Source: Cristatella mucedo
Taxonomy: Eukaryota; Bryozoa; Phylactolaemata; Cristatellidae
Assembly (NCBI GenBank): GCA_009760855.2
Contig: WPIO01000267.1
Location: 62,501-126,500, forward strand
DNA: 64,000 nt
Direction: 5' to 3'
Shown here: positions 54,746 through 64,000 of the stretch, in pieces
Numbering within the stretch: the stretch's first letter is position 1
Layout: every line of letters begins with the position of its first letter
Made by a program: the position numbers and the translations under genes
Notes under the pieces: generated by a model
What the model was told of the DNA's origin: nothing
What the model saw: the letters and a program-made list of their open reading frames with translations, nothing else
Database searches by the model: none

Positions 54746-55423
54746 ATAGAAGTAGCTCAATAAACAATAAGAATTGCATTTTTAGGCTTGACGTGCACAG
54801 GGTCACCATCCTAGTACGTTTAGCCTTTGTATGTTACAAAATTCAGAAATGAGTACGAACAGTCGTTGCAGCAAGCCATGCCCACAGGCCTTACGGTTGC
54901 TTGTTTAGGGGGGAGTCCATATTACCAGCCTGTAGACTTACATAGTAATGCAGCAGAACACTCGAATTTTCACTGCTAGGAAAGCACTAAGGCACCACAA
55001 TAATAGTTCAGGCTGGCTAGTCTCACATGACAAGTGAATTTGAGGCTTACTTGATAATTCAGCATTCGGTCAGCCGGGCTGCTGCAATTGCCGATCCCTG
55101 GTGGTACCGATACCTCGCTTGCTGCTGCGTTGCTTTTACTTGGATAAATCGTCACAGTTAAACAGTCATCTTGAGTAGTTGGACACTGAAATTTAAAGCC
55201 GCTACTAGCAGTGATGCACTCAAGCACCTCGGCATCTCCAGAAACAACAAAAGCTTGCATCAGTGGAGAGCTTTAAGGGAAGCACGTGTAGCAGGGTAAG
55301 AAAGCAGACATCGCTCTCTCCGTGAATGCAATCAAGCTTGACAAAGCCTAGCATCTTGAAGTGATGCAGGAGCTACAAGCCTGCCGTCGTAGCTAGTCAG
55401 TATTTCTCTTGTGAAGCAACAGC

Positions 55424-55485
55424 TCCAAAACAGCTCCAGAACAGCTCCAAAGGAATACTCCAGAACAGCTCCAAAGGAAGACTCT
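55424..55485. repeat. short CAGCTCCA-type tandem repeat
   Basis: Units built on cagctccaaa-ggaa and ctccagaa recur about four times in 60 bp. Confidence 0.7.
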
Positions 55486-56859
55486 ATGCGAAGATAAGGA
55501 TAGTCATGCAATTGGGCAAAATTTTCCATTTCTCGAACGGCTAGATTACGAACTCAGTGGTACATAAACAGGTGCTGGCTTATTCAAGCTTTCAAAGCCG
55601 AAAAAATAGCCCAGCCGTGTCTAGGTGGCTGCGTAGCAGCAAGCTCACTTGTCAAATATTTGACAGGGTTAGGTGGGATCCGGCAGTGAATGAGTGCAAC
55701 CGATAAGACTTCGGAACAACGAATACAGCAAGCAAAAGCTTCAGTTTGTCCTAGGGTGAGCCAGCCCTACTCCACGTTCCCAGGGTCTCGGGCAGGACCA
55801 GCAGGCTTAGCTATATCAGAGGGCTGCCCAGAAAGCAGCGCCGGCAAAGTCTTCGGGATCGTGGTATTCATGACGACAATAGGAAATAACTTGTAACTCA
55901 CTTGCAGATTCCGGTGCCGAGCGGTTGCTATTACTTGTCGGACCAGTGTCTTAGGCACACCATGCAGAAGGTGGACCCACTCGACGGTCCGGTTATTTGA
56001 GATTCGAGGTTCACAAAGCAGCTTTCCGAATGGTTCAGCAGACCATTGCGTACAGCTTGCACCTACAGCACGACCAGTACAAAATGGCGCCGACGTTTCA
56101 CAATGACAGTGGCGACGCATGCGCGCTGCACGGCGCTGCTGTGTCGGTAGTGACTCAGTCAGGCAGTGCAGCTTCCTGTCAGGTCATGGGTCGTAGCCCC
56201 TCCCCTCTCTATATGAACACTGTTGTTGCCCATGTTTGCGAGTGTTAATTGGGCTAATAAATATCAACTTTTATTTTCTTTCGCTTCTGGGGTGCTCCTT
56301 TTTAGCGACTTTTTGTAACTCTAGCGCAGCCCAGCAAGAAGCCAGGGCCTTTTGAAGCATTGCAGACTGAACTTATTTTGGCTTAGCGGCACCAGATGCT
56401 GCTAGGAACTTGAGGAAAAGCAGCAGGCGAGCCTACTCGTTTTATAGACTTGCTTCATCCGGTGCGATTTGTTAAAAAGAGCTTCTTGACTGCCAAGTAT
56501 TATGTAACGTACATTTCTGGACAAGAGATAGCCTTATGGGTAAGGGCATTCCCGGTGCCGAACCGAAGCCAAAAGGGTTCTGTAACTTATCGAGCGTTGC
56601 TGGCTTCTTGCCACAGTTACAAAATAGTCCCTAAAGAAGTGTTTTCTGAGTGCTTTCTGGGCAGACCTCCGATCTAGTTCAGCCTGCGTGTCCTGCCCGA
56701 AACTCCAGGGAGGCAGGCATTATATAGGTACATTAGTGAATTCCTAGCAGTGGAACCTAAAGTGTTCAGCTGCATTACTATATAGGCTTACAGGTTAGTG
56801 TGGTGCATTTAAGGCCCGTGCGAGCCATCGCAAGGCCAGCTGGCTTGCTGCAAAGACAA

Positions 56860-57085
56860 GCTGACATTTGTCCCCATTTCTAAATGTTTTCACTTCCAAA
56901 AGCTAACTGTACTTGCATGCCGAACCTATGCATGGCATGCCTAACCGTGTTATTCTTGTTGTTTGTTGAGCATGCTCCCATCCACTCATTCGATTTTACT
57001 CCCATTGCAAGTGTAGGTATGTAGTCAGAGATTGAATTCTACAAGGTCGCTACATGAAATGTATTATCATTAATATTAGGATTAC
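56860..57085 (+). mobile_element. degenerate LINE 3' UTR
   Basis: Resembles the 3' UTR of the LINE family: acttgcatgc-gaacc, catggcatgcctaacc, a tttgttgagcatg block, and a decayed hairpin followed by ATTATCATTAATATT. Confidence 0.5.
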
Positions 57086-57532
57086 CAGGAAAGAAGATCA
57101 ATCCAATTAGACACAGGCTGAGTATCGCATTGCATTTGCTCGATTAGGCTCAATATGCTTCCACCCATCAAAGCAAGACTCGTGATGGCAGCATTCACAT
57201 TTGCGGCCCGAGTTTCACTCTATTCAGAACCGTATGCTATAAGTACTTGCAAGTGGGAAAAACTAGTAGCTTGGCCAGCCACGTGGATCAACCTGGCTGG
57301 ATTGCATTACTGCAGCTTATTCTGGAAACACAAATAACCTATTTTAGCTCAAGCTTTCCAGCTTAAGCCGACAAATACTAGCTTAGTCCTCTCTGCTTGC
57401 GTAAAAATTGTTCCATGTGCTGCTGCTTCAGGAAAGGCTGAGGTGCTTGAGTGAATCATTGCAGGCAGAGGCTTTAACTTTCAGTCTTCAACTATTCAAT
57501 GTGACTGAATAACTGTGACGATTTTTTCAAAG

Positions 57533-58165
57533 AAATCGGCAGCTTGGCTTGTCTGTCGTGAGCGTCGCAGGTGCCACATTACTCCACTTCTCGCCGACCT
57601 GCACTGGCTACCAGTCAAGCAACAGATTGGCTTTAAGGTTTTGTCGCTCACCTTTAGGTCCCTACATTCTATGGCTACAGCCTATCTATCAGATATACCA
57701 CCCCATCAGGCCAAGCATCGTACCACCCGCTTTTCCGAATCCAATAGTCTACAAATACCTCGTACAAACCCTAAATCCATTGGAGACCGTGCATTTAGTT
57801 CGTATGCTCCCTAAGCGTGGAACTCCCTCCCGACCTGTGTCGGAGCATCCCCTGACCTGACAACATTTAAAAGGAACCTAAAAAAACACCTATTTAGGAC
57901 AGCATTTAGTGGGTCTCTGTGATTCGTCCTTGATGTGCTTATGTGTGCTGACAATGTGCATGCTGCCACTAACTACACTTGCATGCTGACCCTGTGCATG
58001 TCACCACTAGCATTATTATTCATCTCTTTTGTTTTACAAGCATGATTTTGCTTACCATTCAATTTCTTTTCACTTTACAACAAATGTTAAGCACCTAGAG
58101 AGAGATTAAGTTCTCTGAGGGCGCCTAATCAACTGCATTATTAGTATCTTATTATTATTATTAAA
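57533..58165 (+). mobile_element. 5'-truncated L2/CR1-like LINE
   Basis: Matches 24745-25370: a coding part with VCRERRRCHITPLLADLHWLPVKQQIGFKV in one frame to about 57810, then the 3' UTR and the tail AAGCACCTAGAGAGAGATTAAGTTCTCTGAGGGCGC with a TTATTATTA end. It starts abruptly within the RT C-terminal region. Confidence 0.85.
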
Positions 58166-58479
58166 GAAAAGTAACGAAAAAACAAGCAAGGTTTTGGTAC
58201 CACTGGGGTACAGGAGTTGCTGCAGCCCAGCTTACAGTCACACCAAATCCCAGCTCGTAAACGATCGATAGGCCTGTAATTCAAGTGCCAGGTGAAAGTG
58301 GCCGGCCTTTACTAATGTCTGCCTTAGTCCTTGGCTGGTGGTTAAAGCTCAAGTAGTTAGCTGGATTATTATATCCATGTACAGGCTGGTGCTGTGCATT
58401 TGAGCAAGCGACTGGAAGGCCGGCTAGCTTTTACAGGCTTCCAACCACAGTATGCTGATATGTGTCCAATTGTTGAATT

Positions 58480-58632
58480 TTTTTCAGTTGCAGAAGCTGA
58501 GAGTACTTGCATGGTGACCCTGTTGACGTAGTGCCAGACCATGTCTTTTGTGTTATTTGTGTAAGCTGATCATTCGAACTTGATAATCTTCGAGCTAATC
58601 ATTCGATCTTGTTTCCGTTGCAAATGCAAAGT
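58480..58632 (+). mobile_element. LINE 3' UTR, left part (split by LTR)
   Basis: Carries the gcagaagctgagagtacttgcatggtgaccctg type 3' UTR and ends at ttgcaaatgcaaagt, inside the conserved tail. The rest of the tail resumes at 59840. Confidence 0.6.
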
Positions 58633-59839
58633 TGTAACGCCGAAGGCTCGGCGGGTAAGCTTGACCTGCCGCTTACCTAGCGGCGTAACCTAGCGCCTAC
58701 TGCCGTTCGGTGAGTGCCTATGCACAATAAGCTGGCCGCCACAAAACGAATCCTTCTGGCGGTGACTTGCTTATCGTTACCAGAGGGCGTCGTGAGTTCG
58801 CGGCGTTAATTGGAAAGCGAAACACACGAATTGGGATTTTACTGAACTTTATTCGCAAGCGCACAAAATCTCTGCGCGTCTAGTTCAGCTTTATCTCCAC
58901 ACTCCTCGCACGTTCTCAACAGCATTAACACTCTAGCCGAGGGAATATTTCTCCACACTGAGCACGAACCAGAAGCTTAACCCTAACCGGAGAACTAGAA
59001 CTCGGTTTCCACCAGTGCGGCAGGAATACTACACGCACGCCACCTCAAGCACTCTTGCAGAGGGAATACTTCTCCACACTGAGTTCTAACCGGAGCCTAA
59101 ACCCTAACCGGAGAACTAGAGCTCCACACGTTCCAACTACGTCCAGCTCCCACCGGCCAATCCCTATGCCGAGACCGCGTGCTAGCTCGAACACACAAAA
59201 CACAAAAGTAACACAAAATGCCAGCTCGAGCGCGATACGACCGTATTCGGTGGAGTCCACTGAATCATCCTAGCCCAGTCTTGTCCTGTTCCTTCCATCG
59301 GCGGCGGACAGCCAGCCCTCCTCCCTCGCTTTCAGAAAAAAACGAGTTCCGACGGCGTCGAAGCACGGAGCTGGACCAAAGACACACGACCAAAACAACC
59401 GAAGACAAAAGATCAAGAGCGAGCGTCGCTCGACTCTTAAATACCTAGCTGAGACAATGAGGCAAGAGCTTAGTGGTATTGGGCCCGACACCGTGGCTCA
59501 TTACAGTAAGGAACAAATACCGGCACTAGGCCACTGGAATGTCCCCTCTGTCCTGCTTGAATAGCGAATGGGTTCCAGACGATTCTATTTGGACAGAGTG
59601 ATGGCGGAGGTTGACAGGCCAGCCAACACCTATCAGCAGCTTCCGTGGGTATCGGACCAATACTAAAACCGAATCGCCACCGCTCGTCTCAGAGCTTCCT
59701 GGCTTGCTCTTAAGAGCTTCCTCTCTAACCGCACTGATGCTCCTCTCTGGCTCACTGCTCCAGGACAAAGTAGTCATAGCCCGCCTCCGAACAGCTCTTG
59801 TTCGCACTTAAAGTCAGCCAAGGCCAGCAGGGCGCTACA
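58633..59839. mobile_element. solo LTR of an LTR retrotransposon
   Basis: 1,207 bp bounded by TGTAACGCC and GGGCGCTACA (TG...CA ends, short inverted repeat) and by a 4-bp direct duplication AAGT at 58629-58632 and 59840-59843. It interrupts a LINE tail. More GC-rich than its surroundings, it contains no coding domain. The size, ends and duplication fit a solo LTR left by recombination. The short frames inside it are not genes. Confidence 0.8.
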
Positions 59840-59925
59840 AAGTATTTAGAAATAAATTGAATTAACTGAGGGTGCTATAGCAAATTTATTGTTACTAATA
59901 TTTAGATTACCAATTAAGAGGCCTA
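59840..59925 (+). mobile_element. LINE 3' tail, right part
   Basis: aagtatttagaaataaattgaattaactgagggtgctatagc plus an ATTATTGTTACTAATATT tail, the continuation of the tail that ends at 58632. Confidence 0.6.
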
Positions 59926-60029
59926 GCTCAATCAAACACAGGCATAGAGGTAGGCCTACATACATACTTTACGTCTACCTTCTGCTAACGAGCCGCAGCA
60001 GGTGGAAGCCATATTTCGAGCCGATCTTT

Positions 60030-60175
60030 TTATCTCTCACTACGGTGACAATGCAGATGGCAGCTGTTGCACAGCTGCAGTTAGTTCGGTCAGCCTAGCA
60101 ATGCAGCAGCGCAGGACCGTGTTCTGCCTGAGCAGCCCCATCTTCACAGCCACTCTACTGCCGCGATATGTGAGT
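60030..60175 (-). repeat. inverted copy of a repeat-unit segment
   Basis: The reverse complement matches about 51835-51985 and, more weakly, 47900-47980 (actgcag--gttcgg, then cagcccc-atcttcacagccactct). Shows that the units of 44-53 kb also occur dispersed and inverted. Confidence 0.55.
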
Positions 60176-60573
60176 TTACTCGGCTAAATGTTACCTGCCT
60201 CTGCTAAGGTTCGTTTTTTAACGGGCAGTTTGTAGCTTGCGAAACAACAGTCACCATGCCTTTTGAAGTGCGTCTTTTCGTTTAAGTTTTGAAACTGGAA
60301 TACTAGAAGCCATTTCTTAGCCTCGTGATCGTGGATCACCGTCACGTGGTCCTGAAGCAGTCACCTGTCGTTTTTCAAGGATCTTTTGAAAATTGTTTTG
60401 ATTTGGCGACGACTCTTCTATTGCACCTGCTGCTGCCTTTGCACCACACTTAAAAGCTGAGTTTGCTCTAGTGACTCACAAGCAAAGTTTTGGTCTCAAT
60501 GAAGCACTGAAAGTGGTCACTAGGGTACTTTCATGTCCATCAAGTATCAAGCACTTGCTTTAAAATGAATCCT

Positions 60574-60732
60574 AGCTAATTAAACGGCCTCTTTTTGTAT
60601 AGCGACAGTAGAGCCTTTACGGCTATCACCACCGCTTGCAGTGACGATAACCACAGGAATCGAACCCACGACCTTGGTCCCGAGGTCGTGAAAGCAACTG
60701 CCTTACCTAGTGTGCCAACACGGCTCACCAGC
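60574..60732 (-). mobile_element. tRNA-derived SINE
   Basis: The reverse complement has GTTGGCACACTAGGTAAGG (A-box region), the CACGACCTCGG-ACCAAGGTCGTG arm, GGTTCGATTCC (B box) and the GCAAGCGGTGGTGATAGCC body. Same family as 42926-43095. Confidence 0.8.
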
Positions 60733-60964
60733 TTGTTTAATTCATAGAGTTCGTATGGTTTTTGTCTACTTAAAATTGCTTTGTTATTTTGCCCATGTAC
60801 ACAAATCAAGATGTGCTGTAGCCAGGTAACAATAATCCTTCTGTCCGAAGTCGATCAACTTTTATTGATTTCAAAAGCTTATTGTTTTTCTTGCAAGCTA
60901 ACTTGGCAGAAGCCAATTTATCGACTCTCTTTCGACTGCTGCAGTGATCTAAATACATATAAAT

Positions 60965-61470
60965 ATAAATATAATAATTCAGTTGATAAAGCACCCTCAG
61001 AGAACTTAATCTCTCTCTAGGTGCTTTACATTTGCTGTAAAGTGAAATTCAATGGAATGGTAAGTAAAATCTTCACACGCAGGTCGGAAGGGAGTTTCAG
61101 GCTTTGGGAGCATATGAACTAAATGCACGGTCTCTAAAGGATTTAAGGTTTGTATGAGGTATTTCTAGACTGTCGGATTCCGAAAAGCGGGCGGTACGAC
61201 GCTTGGCCTGATAGGGTTGTATATCTGACAGATAGGCTGGAGCCATAGAATGAAGGGACCTAAAAGTGAGCGACAAAACCTTGAAGTCAATCCGTTGCTT
61301 GACTGGTAGCCAGTGCAGGTCTGCGAGAAGTGGAGTAATGTGGCAACTGCGATGCTCACGACACACAAGCCTAGCTGCAGAGTTTTGCACCAACTGCAAT
61401 CGCCTAATCGCACATGCTGGTAGGCCAGAAAGCAGTGAGTTGCAGAAGTCGAGACGGGCTGTCATCGCAG
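60965..61470 (-). mobile_element. 5'-truncated L2/CR1-like LINE
   Basis: The reverse complement encodes ARLDFCNSLLSGLPACAIRRLQ through ITPLLADLHWLPVKQRIDFKV and AYLSDIQPYQAK in one open frame. A shortened 3' UTR and the hairpin tail AAGCACCTAGAGAGAGATTAAGTTCTCTGAGGGTGC follow. Confidence 0.85.
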
Positions 61471-61499
61471 CAAGATTGGCCTTCTGCATTTCGGCCTGA

Positions 61500-63109
61500 A
61501 TCTTCGAGTCGGTGGAGCTAAGTTTAGAGGCGGCAAGATTCTTCGTGAAGCCGCATCAATCGCTTCCGTGCACGGCACTGCTGCATCGGCCTATGCTGCT
61601 TACGGTTGTGATGCTAGCTCATTGAGTGAGCAGCCATCATGCGACAAAGCCAATGGAGAAGCATACAGGAACAAGATCATCAGCGAGGCTGCTCCGAGAG
61701 CTGAAGAGGCAGTTTCCGTCAGGCTCCATCTTTGGAGACGTGTAGAGATAGAAGAGTTAAAGACATAAAACCAATACAGCTTTCTATGTCCTCGAATAGC
61801 AGGTTGCCAATCGTTTCCCGATAATAAACCGGAAGTTTATTTGACGGTGGGTTACAAGCCTTCGATGTTTCTGTCAAAGTTTTGACCTCGTAGACAGGAT
61901 CCAGACTTTGGCTGCCACATGACATCATAGAGACGGCATCATCACCAAACAAGCTACAGAGTGAGCCTACTCAAGAATCGTGATGCAAGCACGCATAACG
62001 TAACCTTAAGTCTGTGTCGTGGTTTCCTAAAAGCCCGTACTAAAATAGCCGTGATTTATGGATGTACGTGACCCTTGAAGAACTCAGCCATAAGAACAAT
62101 CGACCTGCAACCTTGCATGCAACCAAAGCACAGCATGCTTCTCTGACAAGCAGGATTAGTGGCCACTGGAGTTACAGGTAAACGTTCGTGGGTCAAGCAA
62201 GTAAGGTGGAAGAGAAAGTACTAGCCATTCCAACCTCATTGACCATGTCTTGGCCACTGCTGACGAGAGAGCACTGCTGACGACATGCCCTCCCAAGTTG
62301 CTTGGTCACATCACAGACAATGGAAGACACGCAGGGGTTCATCTTTCTACAGCTGACCATATGGCAACGAGGCCACCTCTTCAAGGCTAGGCAACTTGTT
62401 TAGCTGATTCAATAGCTTATATGACCAATACCCGGTTTTTGTACCACCCTGCTCCTAATCAGGCAGGTCCAGTCACCGGAAACTGTTGACCTGCGCTTGA
62501 CTTGACCCTCATCTTTGCATAGAGTCTTCATTTGAGGCCGCCCTTTCACAGGAGCAATACTGATTAGCCATGACAGCGGGCTTGTAACTACAGCCTTATG
62601 CGAATATGCTAGGCTTTGTCAAGGTCGACTGCCGTATTAGAGAGAGTGACTTCAGCTTTAATACCTTGCAACGTGTGCTTCTCTCAAAGTACTGCAGTGA
62701 TGCACAACCCACCATAAGGCAAAGGCAGCTTAAGGTAAAGGCAGGCTAAATTGTCCACCGTTCTGGATAGTGGTAAGCTAGATCAACCTGTCGTGATAGC
62801 AATCCAGCAGCTTAATCTCAAAACCCGAATCATGTATTTTAGCTACAGATTTATAGCTTGAGACGACACTTACAAGTTTCGTTTTTTCAATGTTTGCAAA
62901 AACTCTTTCCATGTAGAGATATGTGGTGCCTTTTCAAGAGTGGCTGTGGTGCTTGAATGCATCACTGCTGGGATGGGTTTTAACTTTCAGTTTCGTATTA
63001 CTCAAGAGGACTGAAGAACTGTGACGATTTACATGATTTGCTTTGTAGCTTTAAGCTATCTACTCATCTTTAGCTCCACCCAAAGCTTTCTATCCCACGT
63101 TTGCTATTG
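61500..63109. other. no gene recognised
   Basis: About 1.6 kb of host-like sequence with no supported gene or repeat before the terminal minisatellite. Confidence 0.45.
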
Positions 63110-64000
63110 CCTGTGTAGCCCTAGATCCCTTAGCCTAGCTGTGTAGTACCAGCCCATGATTCCCTGCTGTGTAGCACCATCACTTGATGCCTAGCTGTTC
63201 GAACTGCCCTCGATGCCTGGCTGTGTAGGGCCAGCTCCCTGTGCTCTGCTGCGTAAGGCAAACTCTTTATACCTGGCTGTCTAAGGTCCAGCTTTGTATG
63301 CCTAGCTGTGTAGGGCAATGTTTCCCAAGCCAAGCTATGTAGGCTTAGATCTCTATGTCTAGCTGCGTAGCCACGGACCTCTACGCCTGACTGTGTAGCC
63401 CAAGGTCTCTACACGGAGCTGTGTAACCCAAGATATTTAGGCATTAGCTGGGTCGGGCAACCTTTCAACAGCTGTCTGCTTTGGGCCTGCTCTTCATACC
63501 TGGCTGTTGATGGCCAGCTCTCTATGCTTAGTTGTGTAGGGTGCGCTCTCTATGAATAGCTGCTAAGGGCAAGCTCTCTATGCTTGGTTGTGTAATGCTC
63601 AGGTCTATATGCATAGCTTAGAAGAATCAGATCTACTCCTAGATGTGTAGTGCCAGATGTGTACTCCAAGCTGTGTAGTGCCAGATGACTTTGCCTAGCT
63701 GTGTAGTACGACATCTCTTGGCTTAGCTGTGTAGTGGCACATCTCTTCACCTAGCTGAGCAGTGATACGTCTCTTCGCCTAGCTGTGTAGAGCCAGATCT
63801 AAAGATCTAGCTGTGTAGAGCCAGGAATGGAGATCTAGCACCAAACAGCCAGGAATGGAGATATGGTGCCACACAGCTAGGGATAACTCTGGTTAGCATG
63901 GGGTGGAAATCTGCTGCAACACAGCTAGGTGTAGAGATTTCCTGCTACACAGCTAGGCGTATAGATCTACTGCTACACAGCTAGATGTAGAGATCTACTG
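63110..64000. repeat. degenerate minisatellite with an orientation switch
   Basis: Units of roughly 28 bp around CTAGCTGTGTAG and a CCAGNTCTCTATG-type spacer repeat from about 63110 to 63820. From about 63850 to the window end the units read in the opposite sense (CTACACAGCTAGG-GTAGAGATCTA). The array continues beyond the window. Confidence 0.85.

Noticed and set aside
53469-54809. Long Ser/Leu-rich open frames on the minus strand
   Set aside because: They are translations of a GA-rich purine tract with dinucleotide runs and have no other protein character.
59055-59811. Short genes on both strands at 59.0-59.8 kb
   Set aside because: They lie inside the solo LTR, overlap on both strands and have no recognisable domain.

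Overview
The window is nuclear DNA from an invertebrate animal. The evidence is L2/CR1-like LINE fragments with shared 3' ends, tRNA-derived SINE copies, a solo LTR, satellites, and no intact host gene. Embedded in it are two conspicuously AT-rich, gene-dense segments that are decaying integrated copies of a large DNA virus or transposon of the Polinton (Maverick)/adintovirus type. The viral sequence is the main content of the window. || Copy 1 (about 2108-21329) is nearly complete. From left to right it carries: an HNH homing-type nuclease; a YqaJ/lambda-exonuclease-like nuclease; the double-jelly-roll major capsid protein; a coiled-coil protein; two adjacent penton-like minor capsid paralogues; two unknown small proteins; and the FtsK/HerA-type packaging ATPase (all minus strand). 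Plus-strand genes follow: a Cys-rich basic core protein, an adenain-like protease and an unknown. Then come a minus-strand protein with a parvovirus-type phospholipase A2 motif, two more HNH genes, a hydrophobic coiled-coil protein, plus-strand fibre-like genes, five small conserved minus-strand genes, one further small gene broken by a LINE, and finally the protein-primed family B DNA polymerase. || Copy 2 (about 29058-37159, same orientation) is the right-hand 8 kb of a related but separately diverged element. It keeps the fibre cluster that copy 1 has largely lost, the small conserved genes and the polymerase, and it is cut off on the left at a perfect 33-copy heptamer array. || Two features stand out. 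Both copies end just upstream of the polymerase in an imperfect palindrome of 173-178 bp, and homology between the copies stops within a few bases of its outer edge. This looks like a hairpin-type or fused-TIR terminus. Many genes on both strands also carry TATATAG or a close variant a few bases before their ATG, a compact promoter signature. Most genes carry in-frame TAA/TAG/TGA stops or frameshifts, so these are genomic fossils. The YqaJ-like nuclease, the PLA2-type protein and several small proteins remain open. No integrase gene is visible. || The remainder is repeat-rich host DNA: a LINE reverse-transcriptase copy (23788-25370), a LINE inserted in the viral element (16546-17045), three copies of one tRNA-derived SINE, a second SINE whose tail matches the LINE 3' hairpin, a solo LTR with a 4-bp target duplication (58633-59839), degenerate duplicated blocks of several kb (44-53 kb), a GA-rich tract (53.4-54.7 kb) and a minisatellite that flips orientation at the right edge (63.1-64 kb). 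No host protein-coding gene could be supported.
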